Part shown: positions 44,359 to 52,767 of the stretch, in pieces | Numbering within the stretch: position 1 is the stretch's first letter | Layout of the letters: each line of letters begins with the position of its first letter | Assembly: GCF_000832305.1 (NCBI RefSeq) | Contig: NZ_CP010536.1 | Location: 4,458,717-4,522,716 of the forward strand | From: Cupriavidus basilensis | GTDB taxonomy: Bacteria > Pseudomonadota > Gammaproteobacteria > Burkholderiales > Burkholderiaceae | Length of the DNA stretch: 64,000 bases | Direction of reading: 5' to 3' | Position numbers and translations under genes: made by a program | The notes under the pieces: generated by a model | Database searches by the model: none | The model's input: the letters and a program-made list of their open reading frames with translations, nothing else | What the model was told of the DNA's origin: nothing

Positions 44359-44519
44359 AGATCTGGCAGTGCGAGATTTGCGGGCTGGTCTACGACGAAG
44401 CCGCTGGCATGCCGGAGCATGGCATCGCGCCCGGCACGGCCTGGAGTGCCGTGCCGGAAGACTGGAGCTGCCCCGATTGCGGCATGCGCAAGGGCGATTT
44501 CCAGATGGTGGCGCTTTAG
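44355..44519 (+). CDS. Rubredoxin
   Basis: This 54-residue protein has two iron-binding knuckles, CEICG (C6, C9) and CPDCG (C39, C42), with GLVYDEAAG between. This is the standard single-iron electron carrier of classic length. Its ATG overlaps the stop of the diiron-type gene. It probably passes electrons to that protein; no rubredoxin reductase gene is adjacent, so one elsewhere must be used. Confidence 0.95.
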   Translation: MKIWQCEICGLVYDEAAGMPEHGIAPGTAWSAVPEDWSCPDCGMRKGDFQMVAL

Positions 44520-44553
44520 GTAGTTGGCCCGCTCACGCCTGCGCGTACCTGTA

Positions 44554-45459
44554 TCAGCGCCTGGCCTTGCGCGGCCCAGCCTTTGGCGCGTTGCCCGCGC
44601 CGCCGTCTTCCGGTGCGTCGTGCAAATGCTCGATGATGGCCGCCACGCGGTCGCCGAGGTATTTGTTGGCCGACTGCTCCATGGCCCGCATCATCTCCGC
44701 TTCCACCGCCACCATGGCCAGCGGGCGGATGCGCCACAGGATATCCACCAGCCGCGGCACGTCCTGCGGCGGTGGCAGCTTGCCTTCGCCGAAGCGGTCC
44801 AGCTCGCGCACCACCATGGCCACGATCCGGTCCGATACGGCTTCAAAGTGCCCGCGTGCGTGCTCGACGATGGACAGCACATCTTCCAGCGCAAATCCCG
44901 CGCGCGCGATCTCCACGCCGGCAGTCAGCATGCGCGGGCTGCGTGCGAGGTAGCCCATGCCGTCCGGCTCCAGCAGGCCAAGCGCGATGGCCTTGGCCAG
45001 CGCCGGGCGCGATATCGCGCGGCCGAACAGCCTGGCCAGCGCCAGGTAGGAATAGTGGCGCGGCGCTTCGTCGGTCCACGGGCTGCCGATAGCGGATTCC
45101 AGCCCGAGGATGGAGCGCAGGTCGTGCCCTTCCACGATGGCCTTGAGCAGCTCCTGGATATTGTTCAGCGTGTAGCCGCGCGCCAGCAGGTGGTTGATCA
45201 GCCGTAGCCGGCCCAGGTGCGTCTGCGTGTAGATGCCCACACGGCCGCGCCGCTCGGGCGGATCGATCAGGCCGCGGTCCTGGTAGGAGCGCACATTGCG
45301 CACCGTGGTGCCGGCCGCCCGCGCGAGTTCGTCGATGGTGTATTCCGGCGGCGTGCCGTTGCCGGAGCCGGAGCCGGCGGCATCGTGGGCGGTGGGCGCG
45401 GATGACGACGCGGACGACGGCGAGGAGGTGGGCGCAGCGCTGCGCTTGAAGAAGGCCAT
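44554..45459 (-). CDS. MerR-family transcriptional regulator
   Basis: The 301-residue protein has an N-terminal Ser/Ala-rich leader (~35 residues), then a MerR helix-turn-helix (YTIDELARAAGTTVRNVRSYQDRGL) and a long C-terminal effector region with no cysteine cluster. It is larger than metal-sensing MerR proteins. It converges with the monooxygenase-rubredoxin operon (34 bases apart) and is divergent from the LysR gene. A palindrome lies between the two divergent starts. Confidence 0.85.
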   Translation of the reverse strand: MAFFKRSAAPTSSPSSASSSAPTAHDAAGSGSGNGTPPEYTIDELARAAGTTVRNVRSYQDRGLIDPPERRGRVGIYTQTHLGRLRLINHLLARGYTLNNIQELLKAIVEGHDLRSILGLESAIGSPWTDEAPRHYSYLALARLFGRAISRPALAKAIALGLLEPDGMGYLARSPRMLTAGVEIARAGFALEDVLSIVEHARGHFEAVSDRIVAMVVRELDRFGEGKLPPPQDVPRLVDILWRIRPLAMVAVEAEMMRAMEQSANKYLGDRVAAIIEHLHDAPEDGGAGNAPKAGPRKARR

Positions 45460-45537
45460 GGCAAAAATTCTACCCGAGTCGTGCGGCTGCCGTGTGTCGC
45501 ATGCCGTGCGCCGCGCGCCGGGGCCCGTACAGCTACA

Positions 45538-45554
45538 GCTACAATAATCGTAGC
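45538..45554. promoter_or_regulatory. 17-bp palindrome between divergent MerR and LysR genes
   Basis: GCTAC-AATAATC-GTAGC is a perfect dyad with an AT-rich centre. An extra CAGCTAC copy lies just to its left (45531-45537). The position between two divergent regulator genes suggests an operator; which regulator binds is unknown. Confidence 0.45.
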
Positions 45555-45629
45555 GCCGCTCTTCGCGACGGCGGCATTTGCCCGGATCATCCCCATTCAA
45601 CTTCTGCGCGCGCCCTGGCGCGAGTCCTT

Positions 45630-46559
45630 ATGCATATCCGCTGGCTGGAGGATTTTGTGTGCCTGGCCCAGGCCGGCAGCCTCGCGCGTGCGGCGGAGCT
45701 GCGCAACGTCACGCCGCCGGCATTCGGGCGCCGCATGCAGGCGCTGGAAGTCTGGGCGGGCGCGCCGCTGATCGATCGCAGCGTGTTCCCGGTGCGGCTC
45801 ACCGATGAGGGGCGGCAGTTCCTGGAGGCCGCGCAGAGCGCGCTGCGCACGCTGGACGAGACGCGCATGTCGCTGCGCGCGGCGCATCGGGCCGATGCCA
45901 GCACCGTGGTGATCGTCACCGGCAAGACGCTGGCGCGCTCGATGGTGCCGGCGTGGCTGGCCGGCCTGCGCCATGCGCTGCGCAACGACAAGGCGGCTGC
46001 GGGCTTTCGCACGCGGCTTTCCACCTTTGCCACGCACGACGCGCTGGCGATCTTCACCGAAGGCGACGCGGATTTCCTGCTTTGCTACAACTCGCCGGAG
46101 CAGCCGGTGACGCTGGACAGCGCGCGCTACCAGTACCACCTCGTGGGCGAGGAGCGCCTGGTTTGCGTGAGCGCGGCGGCCGATGGCGGCGGGCCACAGT
46201 ACAAGTTGCTCGCCCGCGGCCAGCGCGCCCCGGTGCCGATGATCGCCTACGCGCAGACGCTGACCCTGGGCCGCATGGTCAACGGCGAGATCGCGCGGCG
46301 CGGGCTGGCCAGCCGGCTCGACGTGATCGCGGTCAGCGACTTCGCCGAATCCGTGCATGAAATGGTGCGCCAGCGCATGGGCCTGGCGTGGTTGCCCGCG
46401 CGGCTGATCGCCGATGACCTGCACGCCGGGCGCCTGGTGCGCGCCGGGCTGGAGGTAGGCGGCGAGTCGGACCTCGTGATGCAGATCCTGCTGTATCGCC
46501 CGCGCGCGCCCATGCGGGCACTGGGCGAGGCCTTCTGGCATGCGGCGGTGGCGGGCTAG
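45630..46559 (+). CDS. LysR-family transcriptional regulator
   Basis: The 309-residue protein has the LysR N-terminal helix-turn-helix (RWLEDFVCLAQAGSLARAAELRNVTPPAFGRRMQALE) split over residues ~4-40, and a co-inducer domain behind it. It sits 194 bases upstream of a Bug-type receptor gene in the same direction, a frequent pairing in Burkholderiaceae. It probably senses the compound whose amide or acyl derivative the next genes handle. Confidence 0.9.
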   Translation: MHIRWLEDFVCLAQAGSLARAAELRNVTPPAFGRRMQALEVWAGAPLIDRSVFPVRLTDEGRQFLEAAQSALRTLDETRMSLRAAHRADASTVVIVTGKTLARSMVPAWLAGLRHALRNDKAAAGFRTRLSTFATHDALAIFTEGDADFLLCYNSPEQPVTLDSARYQYHLVGEERLVCVSAAADGGGPQYKLLARGQRAPVPMIAYAQTLTLGRMVNGEIARRGLASRLDVIAVSDFAESVHEMVRQRMGLAWLPARLIADDLHAGRLVRAGLEVGGESDLVMQILLYRPRAPMRALGEAFWHAAVAG

Positions 46560-46753
46560 CGCCACTCGCCGCGTCCGCCTTGGCGCGGGCCCCGGCCCGA
46601 TCCCAGCCCTTGATTCCCCACCCCTTGCCAAAACGGCAAGCGCCATTGCCAAAGCCGCACGTTGCTGCGCCCGCATGCTCTCTAAGATCGCCGCATGCCT
46701 GCATACCTTGCCTGTCTGCATACGGCGCAAATCAAAAAACGGAGAGACCTGCC

Positions 46754-47722
46754 ATGAACAAACTGCTGCGTGCGGCTGCTGCCGCATCCTTCTGCCTGCT
46801 TGCCGGCGGCGCCAGCGCCTCGGGCTGGCCGACCAAGCCGATTTCCCTGGTGGTGGGCTACACCGCGGGCGGCAGCGTCGACCTGGTGGCGCGCACCATC
46901 GCACCGGAACTGGGCAAGCGCCTGGGCCAGAGCGTGGTGATCGAGAACCTGGGCGGCGCGGGCGGCACCATTGGCGCGTCCAAGGTGGTCAAGGCCGACG
47001 CCGACGGCTACACGCTGCTGATGGGCTCGGGCAGCGAGGTCTCGATCGCGCGCCTGACCAACCCCGCCGTGCGCTACGACGGCGAGCGCGACCTGGCGCC
47101 GATCACCTTCGTCGGCACCCAGCCGATGGTGCTGGTGGGCAAGTCCGCGCTGCCGGCCAGGAACGCCGACGAGCTGATCGCGCTGGCCAAGGCGCAGCCG
47201 GGCAAGCTGGCCTATGCCTCGTCCGGCGTGGGTACGCCGCTGAACCTGGCCGGCGAGCTGATCAAGCAGCAAGGCAAGGTCAACATCACCCATGTGCCCT
47301 ACAAGGGTGCATCCGCCATGTCCACTGACCTGCTCGGCGGCCAGATCGACCTCGCCGTGATGGTGCTGTCGTCGGCGCTGCCGCATATCCAGGCTGGCCG
47401 GGTCAAGGCCTACGGCGTGACCGAAGGGCACCGCGCCCAGGTGGCGCCCAACGTACCCGCGCTGGCGGAAAGCAGCACGCTCAAGGGCGTGGACATGGGT
47501 GTGTGGTTTGGCCTGATGGCGCCGGCCAATACGCCGCGCGCCGTGGTAGACCGCCTGAACACCGAGATGCAGGCCGTGCTGGCCATGCCCGACGTGAAGA
47601 AGAAGCTGGCCGAGGCCGGCGTGGAAGTGGCGCCGGGCGGCCCGGGCCAGTTCGCCAGCTTTATCAAGCGCGAGACGGTGAAGTACAAGAGCATCGTCCA
47701 GACTGCCGGCATTCACGAATAA
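46754..47722 (+). CDS. Bug/TctC-family periplasmic solute-binding protein
   Basis: The 322-residue protein has a signal peptide ending LLAGGASASG and the Bug motifs VVGYTAGGSVDLVAR, ENLGGAGGTIGASKVV and HVPYKGASAMSTDLLGGQID. GGAGAG precedes the ATG. There are no membrane subunits beside it, so it either uses those of another transporter or acts as an extracellular sensor. It is followed by an aspartoacylase-like gene, hinting at an acylated amino acid or similar ligand. Confidence 0.9.
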   Translation: MNKLLRAAAAASFCLLAGGASASGWPTKPISLVVGYTAGGSVDLVARTIAPELGKRLGQSVVIENLGGAGGTIGASKVVKADADGYTLLMGSGSEVSIARLTNPAVRYDGERDLAPITFVGTQPMVLVGKSALPARNADELIALAKAQPGKLAYASSGVGTPLNLAGELIKQQGKVNITHVPYKGASAMSTDLLGGQIDLAVMVLSSALPHIQAGRVKAYGVTEGHRAQVAPNVPALAESSTLKGVDMGVWFGLMAPANTPRAVVDRLNTEMQAVLAMPDVKKKLAEAGVEVAPGGPGQFASFIKRETVKYKSIVQTAGIHE

Positions 47723-47842
47723 GGGGACGGCGGCAGGCGTACCATTTGCTTGTCGCAAGCGGCGGCGCCGGCGGTTGCCGCCCGCCCTTGCTACTTTCGC
47801 TCCTCAGTCGCTATCACTGGCAATCTTGCCGACCCAAAAGAC

Positions 47843-48814
47843 ATGACGACCACTGCCCCCAGCTTCGACGCTTACCCGGTTGAAGTCGAATTCCCCGATA
47901 TCTCCGCCTACGCCGCCGGCAACGCCGGCGTGGCTTACGTCCACACCTTCGACAGCGGCGTGCCCGGCCCGCACGTGATGGTCAATGCGCTGACCCACGG
48001 CAACGAGGTGTGCGGCGCCATCACCGTCAAGGCGCTGCTGGACCTGGGCCTGCGCCCGCGCCGCGGCCGCCTGACGCTGGCCTTCGCCAACGTCGACGCG
48101 TACCACAGCTTCGATGCGGCCCGCCCGGATGCGTCGCGCTATGTCGACCAGGATTTCAACCGCGTGTGGACGGCCGCCGTGCTCGACGACACCACCCGTG
48201 ACTCGTCCGAGCTGCGCCGCGCGCGGGCCATGCGCCCGGTCATCGATACCGTGGACCTGCTGCTCGACCTGCACTCCATGCACGAGAAGAGCTTGCCGCT
48301 GATCGTGTCCGGCCCGCTCGACAAGGGCATCGCCCTGTCGCGCGCCGTGGGCGCGCCCGCCAATGTGATCGTGGACGAGGGCCATCCGGAAGGACGGCGC
48401 ATGCGCGACTACGAAGGCTTTGGCGACCCCGCCAGCGCCAGGAACGCGCTGCTGGTCGAATGCGGCCAGCACTGGGAAGCCGCTGCCGTGGGCGTGGCCC
48501 GGGACAGCACCGCGCGCTTCTTGCTCCATGCCGGCGTGATCGACGCGGCCGACGTGCCCGCTGGCTGGCTCCTGCCCTTGGCGCCGCAGCGGGTGGTACG
48601 CGTGACCGAACCCGTGGTCGCCAGCAGCATGGACTTCCGCTTCGCCGGCCCATACACCGGGCTGGAAACCTTCGCCGAAGCCGACACCGTGATCGGCTGG
48701 CGCGACGGCGAGCCGGTGGTCACGCCGTATCCGGATTGCGTGCTGGTGATGCCGTCGCTGCGGCAACTGCGCCCGGGCGTGACCGTGGTGCGCCTGGGGC
48801 AGGTGGTAGGCTGA
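47843..48814 (+). CDS. Succinylglutamate desuccinylase/aspartoacylase-family zinc deacylase
   Basis: The 323-residue protein has the zinc-binding THGNEVCG (H-x-x-E), RYVDQDFNRVW substrate region and a second zinc ligand in LLLDLHSMHE, followed by the catalytic Glu in ALLVECGQHW. The family removes acyl groups from N-acyl amino acids. The start at 47843 follows a weak ribosome site. It is 120 bases after the Bug receptor and likely in its operon. Confidence 0.85.
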   Translation: MTTTAPSFDAYPVEVEFPDISAYAAGNAGVAYVHTFDSGVPGPHVMVNALTHGNEVCGAITVKALLDLGLRPRRGRLTLAFANVDAYHSFDAARPDASRYVDQDFNRVWTAAVLDDTTRDSSELRRARAMRPVIDTVDLLLDLHSMHEKSLPLIVSGPLDKGIALSRAVGAPANVIVDEGHPEGRRMRDYEGFGDPASARNALLVECGQHWEAAAVGVARDSTARFLLHAGVIDAADVPAGWLLPLAPQRVVRVTEPVVASSMDFRFAGPYTGLETFAEADTVIGWRDGEPVVTPYPDCVLVMPSLRQLRPGVTVVRLGQVVG

Positions 48815-48827
48815 GCGGTTGATTCAA

Positions 48828-48890
48828 GTGCGCAGGCACGCACAAGCAAGCGCCCCCTGAAGAGGCGCCATTCGTGCGTGTCTGCGCGCC
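48828..48890. terminator. Branched inverted-repeat structure between convergent genes
   Basis: Outer arms GCGCAGGCACGCAC-type (around 48830-48843) pair imperfectly with GTGCGTGTCTGCGC (around 48873-48887). An inner hairpin, GCGCC with GGCGC, lies within. It sits between the deacylase gene and the convergent lipoprotein gene and could stop transcription from both sides. No clear T-run. Confidence 0.45.
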
Positions 48891-48956
48891 CCGCAAGGGA
48901 ATAACGCCGCACTTCTCGCTGTCATGGGTACGCCATCGCCAAGGCGGCGGAGGCGG

Positions 48957-49484
48957 TCAGGCTGGCGTAGCCGGCGATTGCGGGGCGCCCGGCGCACCTG
49001 GCGTGCCGGCCGTGGACGGCTTTGGCCGCATGCCGGGCAGCAATTGCTCGAACAACTCGTCGATCTTCATCTCGGGCGGGACCAGGTTGCTCAGGTTGAG
49101 GCCACCGGCGCTGCGCAGGGCATCGTAGTTCGCCTTGCCGGCGCGCTCGCCGTTGATATAGACGATGATCTCCGCCGTACTCAGGAAATCGCGCCAGTAG
49201 GTCTGGCGTTGCATGTAGACCGTGGCGGTATAGGGGCACGACGCCACCGACGAGCCGGGCGACAGCATCTTGAACTCAAAACCGCGCTGCTGCACCGAGT
49301 CGCGGATGTATTCCGCATAGGCATTGCCGCCGCTGCCCGGGTTGGCGATCACGCAAAACAGCGTGCCGTCAGCGGGCTGCATGGAGGCGATACGGTCGCC
49401 GCGGTCGACCGGCACGACGGCCTGGTACGTGGCGCAGCCGGTGACCAGCAAGCCTAGGCTGGCGGCTAGCAATGCTTTTTTCAT
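48957..49484 (-). CDS. Small lipoprotein (Sbal_3080-like family)
   Basis: The 175-residue protein has a short lipoprotein signal (MKKALLAASLGLLVTGC). Its body resembles the Sbal_3080 family: FCVIANPGSGG, RGFEFKMLSPGSSVASCPYT and a strand pair AEIIVYINGERAGKANYD. The C-terminus is a Pro/Ala/Gly-rich tail. AGGA precedes the ATG. Function unknown. Confidence 0.7.
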   Translation of the reverse strand: MKKALLAASLGLLVTGCATYQAVVPVDRGDRIASMQPADGTLFCVIANPGSGGNAYAEYIRDSVQQRGFEFKMLSPGSSVASCPYTATVYMQRQTYWRDFLSTAEIIVYINGERAGKANYDALRSAGGLNLSNLVPPEMKIDELFEQLLPGMRPKPSTAGTPGAPGAPQSPATPA

Positions 49485-49731
49485 GATGTTCCTGGAAACG
49501 CTGGTGCAAGGGTGCCGAACCGGGTTGTCGGCAAGCGCGCCAGGCAACTTTAGGCCATTGCGGCCGCGGCAATCGTTGGAACAGAGCAGGAAAATCGGTC
49601 CAGCGCTGGTTCTGCGGCGGGTGGGCTCAGAGCACAATGGCCTGGCGGCGGCGTAGCGCCATCACCTGCGCCTCGAAGGCACGCGCGGCTCTGGCCCGAT
49701 CGGCAGCCTTCGTCAGGCGCCTCAGGCTGCT

Positions 49732-49935
49732 TCAGGCCTTTGCCACCCCCCCGCTGGCCATCGTGCCCACCACCATCAGGCAGATCGCGGCAAGGAACAC
49801 GCCCACCAGCAGGATCTGCAGGCGCCCCACCGGGCGGCCCTTCAGGAAGGCGTTGCTGATGAACGGTGGCGAGACCAGCCCCACCACGGTGACGATCAGG
49901 ATGGTCAGGGCGAGTACGGAAAGCAGGGTTTGCAT
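49732..49935 (-). CDS. Small two-helix membrane protein
   Basis: The 67-residue protein has two hydrophobic helices (about residues 3-22 and 41-60) joined by a short loop with a basic RPVGR turn. It is not recognised, but the regular hydrophobic pattern and GC-type codon use support a real gene. It lies 45 bases downstream of the OB-fold protein on the same strand. Confidence 0.6.
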   Translation of the reverse strand: MQTLLSVLALTILIVTVVGLVSPPFISNAFLKGRPVGRLQILLVGVFLAAICLMVVGTMASGGVAKA

Positions 49936-49980
49936 GCTGGATATCGATCTGGGTAAATCCGGGTAAGTCAGTGCTCGCGC

Positions 49981-50559
49981 TCAGTTGGCGCCGCCACGCA
50001 CAAGGCAATCTTCGAGGACGGGCGAGCCTTCCACCTGGCCCGCGCCGGTGCATTCCACGGCCACCTTCTGTCCGCGCCGGACCATGGTTGCGCGTGCCTC
50101 GACCTCGCAGGTGCGCCCGGCGGGGCCGCAGATCTGGATCGGCAGGAGCTTGGCGCGCACCACCAGGGTCGGGCTATTGGAGCGGATATCCAGGAAGACC
50201 GTGTCGTTTCCCTCGCGCCTCGCGCCGCTGGCCACGCCCTCCACGATGAAATACTTGCCCAGGTAGCGGTCGTTGGCCGTGCCAACGTTCTCCTGGTAAT
50301 CGTCGACAAGGGTGTCCGCCTGGTATTGCGGCAGGATGTCGGTGGAGCGGTTCGGGTCGATGCTGATCGGGTCCAGCGTGCCGTTCTTGGGCACGCCGCG
50401 CGCGCCGGCGTTGGGCTCCGGCACCGCCGCGGACGCTGCCGTGACCGGCTCGGGGGCCGGCTCTTCCTGCTGCGCTTCATGGTTGCCGGTGAGCCACAAC
50501 ATGCCAAGGACGGCAAGGGCGACAACACCGATAAGGATTTGCTGGGTACGGTTCAACAT
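49981..50559 (-). CDS. OB-fold (tRNA_anti-like) envelope protein
   Basis: The 192-residue protein has one N-terminal membrane helix (about residues 6-24), a Pro/Glu/Ala linker and a C-terminal OB-fold domain of the tRNA_anti-like type. The domain begins near NDRYLGKYFIVEGVASGA and contains two cysteine pairs suited to disulfides (ICGPAGRTC; ECTG ... EDC). GGAA precedes the ATG. It probably sits in the periplasm; the role is unknown. Confidence 0.7.
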   Translation of the reverse strand: MLNRTQQILIGVVALAVLGMLWLTGNHEAQQEEPAPEPVTAASAAVPEPNAGARGVPKNGTLDPISIDPNRSTDILPQYQADTLVDDYQENVGTANDRYLGKYFIVEGVASGARREGNDTVFLDIRSNSPTLVVRAKLLPIQICGPAGRTCEVEARATMVRRGQKVAVECTGAGQVEGSPVLEDCLVRGGAN

Positions 50560-50868
50560 CCGGGGTTTCCTGCAATAGAAATAGGCCATTGCGCCGGCAC
50601 GCTCGGCTCAGCTGCCAGCCCGCCTGTGGCAAGGCCTGGCGGCGCCAGGCCGGGCGCTCGGGCGGGGCTTGCCAAAAAGTTGCCCACAGCTTTGCCCACA
50701 GGGTTGTTCGGTCTTCTCCACAGACTTGTCCACAGCCTGGGCGAGGTGCCGCGTGGGGATCCGGGGGGAGGCATGCGCATGCGCTTCATGGCGATGGCGT
50801 GACGTAAAGCCGGCTTGCTGCGGGGCCGCCGGGCTGCGCCGCATCAAGGCGCAACCGGCAAGCCGCGC
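50560..50868. other. Gene-free stretch holding the DnaA-box-like cluster
   Basis: About 310 bases between the OB-fold gene and the acidic-tail gene. Several short frames run through it, but none has a ribosome site or gene-like composition. Its main content is the four-site cluster at 50680-50734. Confidence 0.5.
50680..50734. repeat. Cluster of four DnaA-box-like 9-mers
   Basis: Four same-orientation sites: TTGCCCACA (50680 and 50692), TTCTCCACA (50714) and TTGTCCACA (50726). The last two differ from the TTATCCACA DnaA box at one position; the first two differ at two. Start-to-start distances are 12, 22 and 12. It lies about 13 kb from the expected origin. Confidence 0.6.
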
Positions 50869-51282
50869 TCAGTGAAGGTGCCGCAGCCCGGTTTCGTCGT
50901 CGTCTTCGTCCTCGTCTTCCCAGTCTTCATGCTCGATCGGGGTGTCCGGCGCCATGTCGAACACCATCGAGTGGTGCTGCACGGTGAACCAGTCACGGAA
51001 CTGCTGCAGCGTCAGCGTTTGCGGCCACAGGCTTTCGTCGAACCACTCCCCCAGCATGAATTCGAACAAGCCGCGCCAGCGCTGTTCCACCCACTGCAGC
51101 GCTTCCGACGTGGTCGAAACATCGTCCGGCACCAGGAACACACTCTGGTCCTCGCGCACATGCTCAAGGGTCAGCGTGGCTACCGGGTCGATATCCACGG
51201 CCATGATCCATTCGAAGAAAGGCTGCTGCGGCACCAGTACGACGAGCGAGCGATTGAGGGTAAAGCGGGGATGATCGGTCAT
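50869..51282 (-). CDS. Conserved-looking protein with acidic C-terminus, unknown function
   Basis: The 137-residue protein is not recognised. It has a mixed N-terminal half (TLNRSLVVLVPQQPFFEW), a Trp-rich middle with WVEQRWRGLFEF and WFTVQHH, and a C-terminal run dominated by Glu and Asp (about residues 113-132). No signal or membrane helix is seen. The ribosome site is weak. It stands alone between the DnaA-box-like cluster and the acyltransferase genes. Confidence 0.65.
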   Translation of the reverse strand: MTDHPRFTLNRSLVVLVPQQPFFEWIMAVDIDPVATLTLEHVREDQSVFLVPDDVSTTSEALQWVEQRWRGLFEFMLGEWFDESLWPQTLTLQQFRDWFTVQHHSMVFDMAPDTPIEHEDWEDEDEDDDETGLRHLH

Positions 51283-51400
51283 GGCAGGGGCTCGTTCGCT
51301 GAAACGGCCCATTGTAGCGGTTGGCCGTGCCCGCATGCGATTCATCGGTGGGCCGGCGGCCCGGCACTGCCAGGCCGCCGCCCGCCGCGGATCAGCATGC

Positions 51401-52618
51401 CTAGATGATGGGCCGTCCGCGCCTGGCGGGGTCGGCGCCAAACGTGTCGCGCGCCGGCAAGGCGGCGGATGGCGGGGGCGGCGCCGGTGTGGGAACCCGG
51501 TTGGGGAACAGCATGTCCTTTAGCCCCAGGAAGCGCTTTTCGATCAGGTGCCAGCTCAGCAAGGCCGCTGCGATGGAGGCGCACAGGCACGCCGCCGAAA
51601 AGCCCAGCTGCCAGGGGATCTGGCTGCCGAACAACAGGCGCGGCTCGCCGAACACCTTGACCGCCGCCACGCGGATGATCGGGTGGAACACGTAAAGCGC
51701 GTAGCTGTACTTGCCCAGGAACACCAGGTACCGGTTGCTGAACACGGCGTGCCGGTCCGTGGCGCAGGCCGCGTAGATCAGGCCCACCGCCACCATGGCA
51801 ACCACCGAGAAGCCCACGGTGTAGATCAGCGGGCTGGCTTCCAGCCGGGAGCCCATGGCCGCGAGCCCGCCCGCCAGCACCAGCAGCGCCAACGGCGCCG
51901 CCTTCACCAGCCAGGGCTTGAAGTGCAATCCGCGCCGGACCGCCATCGCCAGCAACGCGCCGGCCACCAGGCCATCCAGCCGGGCCGGCGTGAACACCGA
52001 AATGGCATCCGCGCTGAAGCCTTGCAAGACCATGCCGACGCGCAGCGCCAGCGTTCCCGCCAGCAGCACCAGGCAGAGCCGGCGCATGGCGGCCAACGGC
52101 AACAGCAGCACCAGCAACGGCCACACGGCGTAGAACTGCTCCTCGATGGCAAGCGACCACAAATGCCCCGCGCCCGCGCCGAAGAACGTGCCGGCCAGCG
52201 CCTGCTTGAGGTTGGACAGATACAGCACGAACCACGGCCAGCTGGCCTGCACCGCCTCCAGCTTGGCCTGCTCGTTGGCGCCGACGCGGTGCGAGATCAG
52301 CGGGAACAGCAGCACAAACAGGACGGCCAGGTAGAAGTAGTACAGCGGAAAGATGCGCAGCACGCGGCGCCCGTAGAACGCGCGCAGATAGTTGGGCGCG
52401 CCCTTGGTGCGCAGCAGGATGCCCGTGATCAGGAATCCCGACAGTGCAAAGAAGATATCCACGCCAATCCACCCCGTCATCGACAACTGGTAGAACAGGC
52501 GGTCGAGCGGCAGGTCCGACACCAGGCCCACATGGGCAAAGTGATAGAGCATGACGATCAGGACCGCCAGGCCCCGCACACCGTCGAGCGCGCAAAGGTG
52601 TGTACCGTCTCGGTTCAT
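51401..52618 (-). CDS. Acyltransferase-3 family membrane protein (first of two)
   Basis: The 405-residue protein has about ten membrane helices and the acyltransferase-3 marks: a helix-1 His in LIVMLYHFAHVG, FYGRRVLRIFPLYYFYL and HLWSLAIEEQFYAVWP. Such proteins transfer acyl groups to sugars of lipopolysaccharide, capsule or small molecules. AGGGA lies 6 bases before the ATG at 52618. A Pro-rich tail ends the protein. It is downstream of a second family member on the same strand. Confidence 0.9.
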   Translation of the reverse strand: MNRDGTHLCALDGVRGLAVLIVMLYHFAHVGLVSDLPLDRLFYQLSMTGWIGVDIFFALSGFLITGILLRTKGAPNYLRAFYGRRVLRIFPLYYFYLAVLFVLLFPLISHRVGANEQAKLEAVQASWPWFVLYLSNLKQALAGTFFGAGAGHLWSLAIEEQFYAVWPLLVLLLPLAAMRRLCLVLLAGTLALRVGMVLQGFSADAISVFTPARLDGLVAGALLAMAVRRGLHFKPWLVKAAPLALLVLAGGLAAMGSRLEASPLIYTVGFSVVAMVAVGLIYAACATDRHAVFSNRYLVFLGKYSYALYVFHPIIRVAAVKVFGEPRLLFGSQIPWQLGFSAACLCASIAAALLSWHLIEKRFLGLKDMLFPNRVPTPAPPPPSAALPARDTFGADPARRGRPII

Positions 52619-52767
52619 GTTCACTCCCTGCCTGGGATGGCCACGCCCGGCGCGGGCGGGCTCCCCCGGGGCTGCCGTGGTGCGATGTCAAAAGGTACCG
52701 CGCGGCCTGCCCCCTGTTGGTGTGGCAGCCAACACAGGCCAACACAGGCCAGCAGTGCAACGCCCAC

